Of a stretch of DNA of 12,774 bases, positions 1 through 6,745 are shown piece by piece; position 1 is the first letter of the stretch, and each line of letters opens with the position of its first letter. The position numbers were made by a program, and so were the translations under genes. Source of the DNA: Pontiellaceae bacterium (GTDB lineage Bacteria > Verrucomicrobiota > Kiritimatiellia > Kiritimatiellales > Tichowtungiaceae); the NCBI GenBank assembly GCA_029934215.1, contig JAOZMR010000037.1, forward strand, positions 1 through 12,774, in the 5' to 3' direction. A model generated the notes under the pieces. It saw only the letters and a program-made list of their open reading frames with translations. It made no database searches and had not been told where the DNA came from.

Positions 1-92
1 CGGTCAAGACAACTGCACCTGTGGAGCACCTTCATACTTGTGGGTAATAGAAAGGTTGTTGGAGGAAGTCAGAGGAACAGCAGAGTAAAAAA

Positions 93-107
93 GTCCAAGC
101 ATTGGAA
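93..107. repeat. Copy of the dispersed 15-base palindrome
   Basis: The sequence is GTCCAAGCATTGGAA, which matches TTCCAA-N3-TTGGAA except for the first base. Its core is the exact reverse complement of the core of the copy at 4574-4588. It lies in non-coding DNA beyond the istB remnant. Confidence 0.7.
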
Positions 108-186
108 GTGTATGTTTTTACGTGTACCAGCTCTCGTTCAAACCCACGTTGAGCAGTTTTTGTATGATGGGTGGATGGTTGTTGTT

Positions 187-426
187 TTAGGCAGGTTCTC
201 TCCGGTCTTTCATTCGGTAGCTTTGCCCTTCTATGCAGATGGTTTTGCAGTGGTGTAGGAGCCGGTCGAGGATCGCGGTGGTGATGATGCTGTCGTTGTT
301 GAAAGATTCGGGCCAGGCTTGGTAGCTTTTGTTGCTGGTGAGCAATATCGATCCGCGTTCGTAGCGGAGGCTGATGATCTGAAAGAGGAGGTCTGAGCCG
401 TGTTTGTCGATGGGTAGAAAGAAGCC
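187..426 (-). pseudogene. istB: IS21-family istB helper ATPase, 3' remnant
   Basis: Read on the minus strand, this stretch encodes about 80 residues matching the C-terminal end of IstB, the AAA+ ATPase that helps the IS21 transposase IstA choose targets. Recognisable pieces are FLPIDKHGSDLLFQIISLRY, ERGSILLTSNKSY, WPESFNND and ILDRLLHHC, with GQSYRMKDRR just before the stop at 187-189. The match starts abruptly at about 424-430. Upstream in the same frame there is a stop (463-465, the end of the neighbouring gene) and no Walker A or Walker B region. A full IstB is roughly 250 residues, so about two thirds is missing, and no istA is visible. I read it as a decayed insertion-sequence end. Family assignment is firm; the exact 5' breakpoint is uncertain. 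Confidence 0.85.
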
Positions 427-462
427 GAAAAGGTTTTCTTTATTCGTAAATGTCCCTTCTCT

Positions 463-846
463 TTACCGAACAAGAGAGAGTGTGCGGTCTGCGACTAAGT
501 TGCCGTCGAGCCAGCTACGTATGCGCCAGAGTCCGACCTTGTCGTCGATCGGCTCCCAAGTGGTATCGCCAAGAAAAAACTTCCAATCATTGGAACGTAC
601 GTATTGCTCCCCAATGAACGGCGGATCGATTTCGCCATTACGCAAGAAGGGAGGATGATCAATCTGGAAGGTGAGCTTTAGACCGCGTCCTTTTCGGATG
701 TGCAATATATAGCCAAACTCAATACCAAGTTCGCAGGGCACTTCTTCGGTAAAGCGTAGGAGCCTGGGCAGCTCTTTGCCTTCTCTTTCTAGCGGCGTAT
801 AGAGTCCGCAACTTTCAATTTTAATCTCTGGTTTTTGTTTCGCCAT
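463..846 (-). CDS. DUF3859-like small protein of unknown function
   Basis: A 127-residue soluble protein with no signal peptide or membrane segment. I chose the ATG at 846 because it lies 10 bases after the queH stop and starts a family-like N-terminus (MAKQKPEIKIESCGLYTP). The longer frame reaching to 960 overlaps queH. Sequence landmarks are the FGYILHIRKGRG segment, a DPPFIGEQYVRSNDW segment and LGDTTWEPIDDKVGLWR, which resemble DUF3859 proteins as I remember them. Nothing in the sequence suggests catalysis, and the function is unknown. It is the last gene of a tgt-queH-DUF3859 run, so co-transcription is likely, but a role in queuosine is not implied by the sequence. A copy of the dispersed palindrome (581-595) lies inside it and encodes part of the SNDWK segment. 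Confidence 0.75.
   Translation of the reverse strand: MAKQKPEIKIESCGLYTPLEREGKELPRLLRFTEEVPCELGIEFGYILHIRKGRGLKLTFQIDHPPFLRNGEIDPPFIGEQYVRSNDWKFFLGDTTWEPIDDKVGLWRIRSWLDGNLVADRTLSLVR
581..595. repeat. Copy of the dispersed 15-base palindrome, inside the DUF3859-like gene
   Basis: TTCCAATCATTGGAA, a perfect 6+3+6 palindrome. It is identical to the copy in pyrD at 4203-4217. On the minus strand it is translated as part of SNDWK. Confidence 0.75.
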
Positions 847-856
847 CCCCAAAGTC

Positions 857-1402
857 CTATCTTTTCGAAAATTCACAGCCGCAATAGTTTTGTCGATAGA
901 TATCGTGTTCATCACACAGTTCAATACTGCGCAAAAAGCCGCCCTGTTTTTTAAAATCAATCGGCTCGAAACGTGAGAATTGTTCGCCTATCTCAAAGAT
1001 GATGCGCGACACTTTGTGCGGACTGAGCGTCAGGGTTGTTGCAAACGAATCAATCCCAAGCCGTTCCGCCATCTGGTTCGTTCGCGTTAACGAGAATTCA
1101 AAACATTTTCGACAGCGCTCGCCCTTTTCTGGCTCGTTTTCCATACCTTGGATGTGTAGTAGCCATTCCGCGTGATCGTACTGATCCTCTTCGATCACTA
1201 GGTTCATATGCCTTGCCAAAAGACGTGCGTGCTCGAGGCGTTTCAAATATTCCGCCTCTGGCGCGATGTTGAAATTGCTGAAAAAGAGAACCACTTCTCG
1301 CCCATTAAGGACCAGACGCTCCGCCGACGGCGCAGCGCAAGGTGCACAACAGGTATGGAGAAGTATTTTCGATTTTCGATTTTCGGTTTTCCCTTTTTTC
1401 AT
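857..1402 (-). CDS. queH: Epoxyqueuosine reductase QueH
   Basis: A 181-residue protein of the QueH (DUF208) family. It carries out the last step of queuosine synthesis, reducing epoxyqueuosine in the tRNA anticodon loop to queuosine. It is an alternative to the cobalamin-dependent QueG. The cysteine pattern is diagnostic: HTCCAPCA near the N-terminus (C18, C19, C22), CRKC (C97, C100) and YCGC near the C-terminus (C174, C176). In characterised QueH, conserved cysteines hold an iron-sulfur cluster and a nearby metal site. The ATG at 1402 follows the tgt stop by three bases, and an AGGGGG ribosome-binding stretch lies in the end of tgt, so the two are probably translationally coupled. The first codons contain a seven-base tandem repeat, giving a lysine-rich N-terminus before the family match starts at about residue 12. 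Length is in the usual range. Confidence 0.93.
   Translation of the reverse strand: MKKGKTENRKSKILLHTCCAPCAAPSAERLVLNGREVVLFFSNFNIAPEAEYLKRLEHARLLARHMNLVIEEDQYDHAEWLLHIQGMENEPEKGERCRKCFEFSLTRTNQMAERLGIDSFATTLTLSPHKVSRIIFEIGEQFSRFEPIDFKKQGGFLRSIELCDEHDIYRQNYCGCEFSKR
1366..1393 (-). repeat. Four heptamers (xxGAAAA) in the first codons of queH
   Basis: On the minus strand the units read GGGAAAA, CCGAAAA, TCGAAAA, TCGAAAA. The array starts about nine bases into queH and encodes the non-conserved lysine-rich start. The unit is not a multiple of three, so a copy-number change would shift the frame. Confidence 0.6.
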
Positions 1403-1405
1403 AGA

Positions 1406-2545
1406 TCAACCCCCTACGGTCAAAAGCTCATCAATATCACCGCCTGCGTATTGTTCGTGGAATTTCGAGGCAAAAGCATTGAGCGTTCCCGTCTCAATCG
1501 CGCCACGGAGTCCCGCCATGAGTTCCTGATAGTAATGTAGGTTATGTCTGGTGATAAGCATGGGTCCGAGCATTTCCTGACATTTCAATAAATGGTTGAT
1601 GTAGGCGCGTGAATAGTTCTGGCACGCATAGCAGGAGCAATCTGGATCAATCGGGCGCAGGTCATCTTTATGCCGAGCATTCATCATGTTAATGGTTCCG
1701 CGCCGCGTAAATGCTTGAGCCGTGCGCCCCGAACGAGTCGGCAAAACGCAATCGAACATATCGACTCCGCGCAGAACGGCCCCAACCAGATCCGGCGGCT
1801 TGCCGACTCCCATCAAATAGCGCGGAGCATCTTCCGGTAGATTGGGAACCGTGGTTTCCAAGGTCTGGAACATCAATTCCTGGCCTTCGCCGACAGCGAG
1901 TCCGCCAATTGCATAGCCGTCAAACCCAATCTTCTTAAGAGCTTCCGCCGATTCTTTGCGCAGTTCGGGATAAATACTTCCCTGTACAATGCCGAAAATC
2001 CCATAGCCGTCCCGCCTTTTGAAGGCATCTCGTGAGCGTTTTGCCCAGCGCATGGATAGGTGCATCGAGTCAGCGGCAACAGCTTCTGTTGCTGGGAATG
2101 GCGTACATTCATCAAACGACATCGTGATGTCTGCATCGAGCAAATGCTGAATCTCAATCGATCGTTCTGGCGTCAGCGAATGTCTACTGCCATCAATATG
2201 CGACTGAAACGTCACGCCTTCTTCTGTGATTTTCCGAAGTTTGGAAAGCGACATCACTTGAAAACCGCCGGAATCTGTAAGAATCGGTTTATTCCAATTC
2301 ATAAATTTGTGCAAACCGCCAAGAGAGGCGACGCGCTCTGCGGTTGGGCGAAGCATCAAATGATACGTATTGCCGAGGAGGATTTGCGCACCGGTTTCTG
2401 CCACCTGTTCTGGGAGCATCCCCTTCACCGTCGCCGCCGTACCGACTGGCATGAAAGCGGGGGTATCGATTTCGCCATGCGCCGTCTTGATCTTCCCGCG
2501 TCGCGCGGCACCGTCCTGTTGTAATTTTTGATAGTTAAATTTCAT
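1406..2545 (-). CDS. tgt: tRNA-guanine transglycosylase (queuine tRNA-ribosyltransferase)
   Basis: A 379-residue bacterial Tgt, close to the usual length of about 375. It exchanges the guanine at the wobble position of GUN-anticodon tRNAs for the queuosine precursor preQ1. Visible landmarks are TPAFMPVGTAATVKG near the N-terminus, GNTYHL, the substrate-binding LTDSGGFQVMSL loop, FDECTPFP, IVQGS and YAIGGLAVGE. The nucleophile is the aspartate D265 in DMFDCVLPTRSGRT. The zinc site is CSCYAC (C303, C305, C308) plus H334 in RHNLHYY. All key residues are present. The ATG at 2545 fits the family start, though no clear Shine-Dalgarno sequence precedes it. It is the first gene of the minus-strand operon with queH and the DUF3859-like gene, divergent from pyrK across 156 bases. 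Confidence 0.97.
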   Translation of the reverse strand: MKFNYQKLQQDGAARRGKIKTAHGEIDTPAFMPVGTAATVKGMLPEQVAETGAQILLGNTYHLMLRPTAERVASLGGLHKFMNWNKPILTDSGGFQVMSLSKLRKITEEGVTFQSHIDGSRHSLTPERSIEIQHLLDADITMSFDECTPFPATEAVAADSMHLSMRWAKRSRDAFKRRDGYGIFGIVQGSIYPELRKESAEALKKIGFDGYAIGGLAVGEGQELMFQTLETTVPNLPEDAPRYLMGVGKPPDLVGAVLRGVDMFDCVLPTRSGRTAQAFTRRGTINMMNARHKDDLRPIDPDCSCYACQNYSRAYINHLLKCQEMLGPMLITRHNLHYYQELMAGLRGAIETGTLNAFASKFHEQYAGGDIDELLTVGG

Positions 2546-2664
2546 ACAACAGAGCGTACCGCTTTTTCACCCACTCTAAAAGCGAACTCGAATACAGATG
2601 TGAGATAGCGCGTGGTTTCTTTTCGCTTTTCTACGGCGTGTTCAAAAGCATTTTGTTCCCGTTC

Positions 2665-2693
2665 TTGACATTGCTTTTTTAAAAAACCACTCT
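2665..2693 (+). promoter_or_regulatory. Possible -35 element and AT-rich spacer ahead of pyrK
   Basis: A perfect TTGACA lies at 2665-2670, in the divergent gap between tgt and pyrK. It is followed by the self-complementary TTTTTTAAAAAA at 2675-2686. The hexamer at the standard 17-base spacing (CACTCT) is a poor -10 box, and a start site there would fall almost on the pyrK ATG. No Shine-Dalgarno sequence precedes that ATG, so a leaderless or very short leader is possible. This is a weak call. Confidence 0.25.
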
Positions 2694-2701
2694 CTGTTCC
2701 C

Positions 2702-3484
2702 ATGAATCAGGAAAAAACTATTGTACTCGAACACCGCTGCTTTCAGGGTAATTACCGTCTGATCAAACTCGCCGCGCCAACGATTGGCCCGCTTGTCCAA
2801 CCCGGGCAGTTTGTTCATTTGCGTGTTCCGCGCCTCGAAAATGCAGTCCTACGTCGCCCTTTCAGCGTTTTTAAGGCGGATGATGTGGGTCTTTCAATCC
2901 TCTACGCGACGGTCGGACTGGGCACGGAGGCGTTAACATCGGTTGCTGTCGGCGAGGAGGTTTCGCTTCTCGGTCCGCTCGGCACTGGGTTTCCAGGGGT
3001 TGGAAAAGATAAATTCCCCGTGCTGGTTGCAGGCGGCTACGGCAATGCCGCGCTCTATTTGCAGGCGAAGGTTTCACCCGTGAAAGGTGTCGCCTTTTTT
3101 GGAGGACGTAGCGCTCAGGATATTCTTTGTGTCGATGAGTTTGAAGCTCTCGGCTGGGATGTTCGTGTCACGACCGACGACGGCTCGCTTGGAGCGAAGG
3201 GGCTCGTTACAGATGCTCTTGATTCTTGGCTTGAAGGTGAAAAGGATGTAGCTTCAGCCTCTTTGGAGCTATTTGCCTGTGGACCGAACGGAATGCTTAA
3301 GGCGGTCGGCGACCGTGCGCTCGGAAACGGGTTCGCGGCGTGGCTCTCGATGGATCGCAATATGGCGTGTGGGGTTGGAGCCTGTTTAACGTGTGTGATT
3401 AAACGAAAAACTGAAACCGGCTGGGAATGGGCGCGTTGTTGCAAGGACGGTCCTGTTTTTGAAGCATCTGAAATTTTGTGGTGA
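2702..3484 (+). CDS. pyrK: Dihydroorotate dehydrogenase electron-transfer subunit PyrK
   Basis: A 260-residue iron-sulfur flavoprotein. It pairs with the type 1B catalytic subunit PyrD and passes electrons from dihydroorotate oxidation to NAD+. The N-terminal half is a ferredoxin-reductase-like FAD domain with RRPFSVF (FAD binding). The middle has the nucleotide-binding VAGGYGNAALYL and the FACGPNGML motif. The C-terminal 2Fe-2S site is C223, C228, C231 and C247 in ACGVGACLTC and RCCKDGPVF, the arrangement typical of PyrK. An extra cysteine, C246, sits beside the last ligand. It is followed after three bases by pyrD, so the two subunits are co-expressed. It is the first gene of the long plus-strand run. 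A weak palindrome copy at 2991-3005 encodes the FPGVGK stretch. Confidence 0.95.
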   Translation: MNQEKTIVLEHRCFQGNYRLIKLAAPTIGPLVQPGQFVHLRVPRLENAVLRRPFSVFKADDVGLSILYATVGLGTEALTSVAVGEEVSLLGPLGTGFPGVGKDKFPVLVAGGYGNAALYLQAKVSPVKGVAFFGGRSAQDILCVDEFEALGWDVRVTTDDGSLGAKGLVTDALDSWLEGEKDVASASLELFACGPNGMLKAVGDRALGNGFAAWLSMDRNMACGVGACLTCVIKRKTETGWEWARCCKDGPVFEASEILW

Positions 3485-3487
3485 AAA

Positions 3488-4405
3488 ATGAATATACCTG
3501 ATTTGAAAGTGAAAATCGGTTCGATAGAGATGAAAAATCCCGTCACCGTCGCGTCTGGCACATTTGGCTATGGTCCAGAATATGCAGATTATGTGGATCT
3601 CGATCGACTTGGCGCGATCACGGTTAAGGGTATTTCCGCCGAACCGCATGTCGGCAACGAAACGCCGCGTACGTTCGAGACCGCATCCGGAATGCTCAAC
3701 GCAATCGGGCTTCCCGGCCCTGGCGCAAACGGGTTTTGTGAGAAATATCTTCCGTTTTTTGAGAGTTATTCCGTTCCGCTTATCGTCAATGTCTGGGGGA
3801 AAACGGTCGAGGACTACGGTCGAGTCGCTGAAATTCTCGATGGTCCCGCTCGTGTGAATGCGCTTGAAGTGAATGTTTCTTGTCCAAACGTTAAGGAGGG
3901 CGGAGCGCTCTACGGAACCGATGTTGATCTATTCCGCTCGGTCGTCGATGAGGTCCGTTCCAAGACGGAGAAACCGATTATTATCAAGCTGGCGCCAAAC
4001 GTCGCAAACATCAAACTCTTCGCGAAAGCGGCAGAGGCGTGCGGCGCCGATGGAATTTCCATCATGAATTCTTATCCGGCGATGGGGATAGATATTGAGA
4101 CCCGCAAGCCCCAGCTTGCTAATCGTACGGGCGGTTTGTCTGGTCCGGCGATTAAGCCGATTGCGATGAAGCTTGTTTGGGAGGCCGCGCAGGTTGTGGA
4201 TATTCCAATCATTGGAATGGGCGGAGTCTCTACGCCGGAAGATGCGCTTGAGTTTATCATTGCCGGGGCCTCCGCCGTCGCGGTTGGCACCGCGAATTTC
4301 ACGGATCCGTCCACTGCAGTGCGCGTGATCGACGGGATCGAACGCTGGTTGTCCGCTAAGAATATCGCGTCGGTTGATGATTTGGTCGGGACGGTTAAAA
4401 CCTAG
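3488..4405 (+). CDS. pyrD: Dihydroorotate dehydrogenase, type 1B catalytic subunit
   Basis: A 305-residue TIM-barrel flavoenzyme that converts dihydroorotate to orotate in pyrimidine synthesis, acting in the cytoplasm as a complex with PyrK. Landmarks in order are NPVTVASGTFGYG near the N-terminus, ITVKGIS, NAIGLPGPG, and the catalytic-loop NVSCPNVKEGG with the active-site base C132. Then come IIKLAPN, GADGISIMNSYPAM, the TGGLSGPAIKPIA motif and the FMN-phosphate motifs IPIIGMGGV and GASAVAVGTAN. A cysteine rather than serine as base, together with the adjacent pyrK, identifies class 1B (NAD-linked) and not the membrane-bound class 2. The start is three bases after the pyrK stop. The codons for IPIIGM form a perfect palindrome copy. 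Confidence 0.97.
   Translation: MNIPDLKVKIGSIEMKNPVTVASGTFGYGPEYADYVDLDRLGAITVKGISAEPHVGNETPRTFETASGMLNAIGLPGPGANGFCEKYLPFFESYSVPLIVNVWGKTVEDYGRVAEILDGPARVNALEVNVSCPNVKEGGALYGTDVDLFRSVVDEVRSKTEKPIIIKLAPNVANIKLFAKAAEACGADGISIMNSYPAMGIDIETRKPQLANRTGGLSGPAIKPIAMKLVWEAAQVVDIPIIGMGGVSTPEDALEFIIAGASAVAVGTANFTDPSTAVRVIDGIERWLSAKNIASVDDLVGTVKT
4203..4217. repeat. Copy of the dispersed 15-base palindrome, inside pyrD
   Basis: TTCCAATCATTGGAA, extended by one more pair to ATTCCAATCATTGGAAT. It encodes part of the conserved IPIIGMGG loop, so the protein sequence alone may account for it. Confidence 0.6.
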
Positions 4406-4413
4406 CGTTGAGC

Positions 4414-4980
4414 ATGATACGAAAAATTACTATCCTAGTTCTGTGCCTACTTCTGACCGCTGTTACGCTTGGTAGCCTGTTGTTTACTTCTGCGCGAACA
4501 CGATTTCATCCGATTCCGGCGCACGCTCAGATCGTTTATGATAATAAAAATCCCGACTGGTTCCTCTCCTTTTTTCCAATGCTTGGAAAATTGGATGATG
4601 AGTTTTCCAACCATTGGAAAAAAAAGTTCCAGATGTTGGAAACACGTCCGCTGGCGGTGGCGACGGTTTCGCTGAATGGGCGTGATGCTCGCGATACGTG
4701 GGTGGCGGTTAGTGAGCTGGACGGAGCACTGGCGCTGGCTTTGCGCTGGCGGCTTCTTTTGTTCCCGCCGAAGGGGGTGAGCTCGGTTCGTCCGTATGCT
4801 GTTTGGCCGGTTTGGAAGCTGGAGCATCCGTCGATTCCCGCTTGGGCGCGTGTCCGTTTCTCGCTGACGGATGGATTGTTGATTTGTTCGGTTTCCGAGA
4901 ATACCCACGATTTGTACAAACTTCTCGATGCCTTCGATGGTCGGATAGCGGGAATGAAGAGTGGGGGAGTATCGGAGTGA
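4414..4980 (+). CDS. Unrecognised exported or membrane-anchored protein
   Basis: About 188 residues. I do not recognise the family. The N-terminus is a basic MIRK followed by a hydrophobic run to about residue 25 (ILVLCLLLTAVTLGSLLF), with no lipobox. It is therefore an uncleaved anchor or a signal peptide, and the rest probably lies in the periplasm. The remainder is mixed alpha/beta-looking with several tryptophans (VWPVWKLEHPSIPAW). I used the ATG at 4414, nine bases after the pyrD stop; an in-frame TTG at 4408 is an alternative. Residues 54-76 are encoded by three adjacent copies of the dispersed palindrome and are probably an insertion, not part of the original protein. The coding strand is G/T-rich like the genes that follow. 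It sits between the pyr genes and the Mla-RND block, so either context could matter. Confidence 0.65.
   Translation: MIRKITILVLCLLLTAVTLGSLLFTSARTRFHPIPAHAQIVYDNKNPDWFLSFFPMLGKLDDEFSNHWKKKFQMLETRPLAVATVSLNGRDARDTWVAVSELDGALALALRWRLLLFPPKGVSSVRPYAVWPVWKLEHPSIPAWARVRFSLTDGLLICSVSENTHDLYKLLDAFDGRIAGMKSGGVSE
4572..4641. repeat. Cluster of three palindrome copies
   Basis: The copies are TTTTCCAATGCTTGGAAAA (4572-4590), TTTTCCAACCATTGGAAAA (4603-4621) and TTCCAGATGTTGGAA (4627-4641). The first two have 8-base arms on each side of a 3-base centre. The third has one arm mismatch. They are read in three different frames of the host gene, giving FPMLGK, FSNHWK and FQMLET. Confidence 0.85.
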
Positions 4981-5029
4981 TGGAGTGCTTTCAGGCTTGT
5001 TTGTGTGTTGCGAAAAATAGTGGTTTAGT

Positions 5030-5034
5030 GGAGG
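5030..5034 (+). promoter_or_regulatory. Ribosome-binding site of the lipoprotein gene
   Basis: GGAGG lies six bases before the ATG at 5041 and nine before the in-frame ATG at 5044, so either of the paired ATGs could be used. It ends a 60-base gap, the longest in the plus-strand gene run. Confidence 0.6.
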
Positions 5035-5040
5035 ATTGAA

Positions 5041-6003
5041 ATGATGGATTTCCAGAATGTTCGAGTTTTTAAATATGTTGCTTTTGGGTGCTTTGTGTTG
5101 CTGTCGCTTGCGGGTTGTAAAACCACGGATTCTACAGCCGAACCCATCTCGTGGGGGCAGCAGAAGGCGTATCTTTCTCGGGTGCGTGATCCGCGTGTTT
5201 TCGGCTTGAGTATTTATGATACACCAGCGGGACTTCAGCTTCGCGGAGGGGGCCGGTTGCATCCGAGTCAGGGTGCTGTGCTGGATATGGTGGCAAAGAA
5301 GCCGTTTCGCCCCGTTGTGAAAATTTCGGGATCCACGAAGCGTGTGTATCCTGTTTTACTGGATTTCGTTTCTAATCGAAGCTGGTTGGAGTTTGGCGCG
5401 GCTCAAAAAATGCTCGCAACACCTGTCGCCGAGTATAAACCAGAGCTGATTCGTTTGCCGAATGATGAAATTCCCGCTTGTCTTTCGATTGTTTCGAAGT
5501 TCCGTTTGGACCAGCTTCATATCGAAAATCCCCTAGTTTATGTGCGCTTGGCGAAGGGGGCGATCGGTTCGATTTCCCGTGGGATTGATGATCTAGATCT
5601 CGCAGGGGTCATCGGATGGGATTTGCTTAGGAAAATGGAGCAGATTCGGTTTCTCTACTCGGAAAAAAAGGTGGTTCTTTTCACGACGGAACCGTACGAT
5701 CCGAACCCAAGTGTAGTGATTGCTGCTCTTCCGTTGGTGAAGCACGCAGGTGCTTGCGCGGTGCGCGGAAGGGTGAACGGGAAGGATCAACTGATTCTGA
5801 TCGATCCAGCGGGCGATTTTGAAGTCGCGGGAACCTCGTCGAGCATTGAGCTGACGCCGGATCTTGTGTTTTCTAGCTCGGAGGAAGCGGTTTCCCCTGG
5901 CGGCGTGCGCATTGGTGCGCGTGCGCTTCAGCGCTATGAAATCTGTATTTGCCCAAAGGTTGGGTTGATCTATTTTGAAAAACAATTAAAAGGAGAAGAG
6001 TAG
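5041..6003 (+). CDS. Lipoprotein with two degenerate retropepsin-like lobes
   Basis: A 320-residue protein with a lipoprotein signal peptide: basic start, hydrophobic stretch and the lipobox LAGC with C26 as the lipidated residue. After it I see two similar halves. Each has a hydrophobic strand ending in an aspartate (D108 in LLDFVSNRSW, D255 in LILIDPAG). Each later has a glycine-led helix and a strand pair (GVIGWDLLRKMEQIRFLYSE at 189-208, RIGARALQRYEICICPK at 290-306). This resembles the order in retropepsin-like aspartyl proteases, where a D-T/S-G motif is followed by G-x-D-F-L and a beta strand. Neither half has a true D-T-G, so activity is doubtful and a binding or structural role is more likely. 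It ends two bases before mlaA, and its last codons carry the mlaA ribosome-binding site. The fold reading is inference from pattern alone. Confidence 0.7.
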   Translation: MMDFQNVRVFKYVAFGCFVLLSLAGCKTTDSTAEPISWGQQKAYLSRVRDPRVFGLSIYDTPAGLQLRGGGRLHPSQGAVLDMVAKKPFRPVVKISGSTKRVYPVLLDFVSNRSWLEFGAAQKMLATPVAEYKPELIRLPNDEIPACLSIVSKFRLDQLHIENPLVYVRLAKGAIGSISRGIDDLDLAGVIGWDLLRKMEQIRFLYSEKKVVLFTTEPYDPNPSVVIAALPLVKHAGACAVRGRVNGKDQLILIDPAGDFEVAGTSSSIELTPDLVFSSSEEAVSPGGVRIGARALQRYEICICPKVGLIYFEKQLKGEE

Positions 6004-6005
6004 CC

Positions 6006-6740
6006 ATGCGGAAAATGAATAGAATGCTGGGTGTGCTTGGGCTGGGGCTTTGGGTCTCATTTCCTTTGTTTGCGGCGGATGCGGCGGATGACGCCTTTTT
6101 CGATGAGTTTTTGGAGGATGAGTCGACGGAGGTTATCGCGGTGAGCGATCCTCTTTCGGGATACAATAAGCTGATGTTTGGGTTTAATGATCGTTTGTAT
6201 CGCTGGGTTTGTGCGCCAGTGGCCTCGGGCTACGCGCAGGTTGTTCCAGAGGTTGGAAGAATTTCAGTGAAGAATTTTTTCGATAATTTGAGCTGGCCAA
6301 AGCGGACGGTGAACCATTGTTTGCAAGGTAAGTTTTCGGATGCGGGGGTTGATACGAAACGGTTTTTGATCAACTCGACGATGGGTGTGCTCGGACTGGG
6401 CGATCCGGCGTTGAATCGCTACGAGCTGGAGGCTGTTGCCGAGGATTTTGGTCAAACGCTTGCGTCGTATGGCGTGAAGGGAGGCGTGCCGATTACCCTG
6501 CCGCTGCTTGGCCCGTCGAATCTTCGTGACGCACTTGGCAAAATCCCGGATTATTTTTTAGAACCGTTGACGTATGTGGACCCGCTTGGGCTTCGCCTTG
6601 GTCTTCGGGTGTATGATATGGAGAATGATGTTTCGTTGAAGATCGGGGATTATCAGCGCTTGAAGGATGCCGCGCTGGATCCGTATTCGTTTTTTCGGGA
6701 TGTGTATGAACAAAATCGTAATGGCTTAATTCAGGAGTAA
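6006..6740 (+). CDS. mlaA: MlaA/VacJ-family outer-membrane lipid-asymmetry protein
   Basis: A 244-residue MlaA (VacJ) homologue. In E. coli MlaA is an outer-membrane lipoprotein that removes misplaced phospholipids from the outer leaflet and hands them to MlaC. Here the N-terminus is a signal peptide ending near FAADA with no lipobox cysteine, so it may not be lipidated. Family motifs in order are DPLSGYNKLMFGFND, NFFDNLSWPKRTVN, RFLINSTMGVLGLGDPA, EDFGQTLASYGV, PLLGPSNLRDALG and DPYSFFRDVYEQNR. Between the signal peptide and the domain is an acidic linker, DDAFFDEFLEDE (residues 28-39), echoed in the RND protein of the same cluster. AGGAG at 5991-5995 sits before the start. The gene lies two bases after the lipoprotein gene and five before mlaC. 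Confidence 0.93.
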   Translation: MRKMNRMLGVLGLGLWVSFPLFAADAADDAFFDEFLEDESTEVIAVSDPLSGYNKLMFGFNDRLYRWVCAPVASGYAQVVPEVGRISVKNFFDNLSWPKRTVNHCLQGKFSDAGVDTKRFLINSTMGVLGLGDPALNRYELEAVAEDFGQTLASYGVKGGVPITLPLLGPSNLRDALGKIPDYFLEPLTYVDPLGLRLGLRVYDMENDVSLKIGDYQRLKDAALDPYSFFRDVYEQNRNGLIQE

Positions 6741-6745
6741 ATAAC

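Noticed and set aside
40..258. Open frame of 72 codons at the left edge, plus strand
   Set aside because: It runs antisense to the istB remnant, has no family resemblance and no convincing ribosome-binding site.
458..477. TCTCTT/AAGAGA stem overlapping the stop of the DUF3859-like gene
   Set aside because: It has six pairs, an 8-base loop and no T-run on the minus strand, so it is not a convincing terminator.
4049..4063. Inverted repeat GATGGAATTTCCATC in pyrD
   Set aside because: The arms face the opposite way (GGAA...TTCC) to the dispersed palindrome, and it encodes the conserved DGISIM segment, so chance is sufficient.
4447..5262. Long minus-strand open frame of 271 codons
   Set aside because: It is antisense to two plus-strand genes with good starts, is rich in Arg, Asn, Gln and Pro, and has no recognisable domain. 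It is a shadow of the G/T-rich coding strand.
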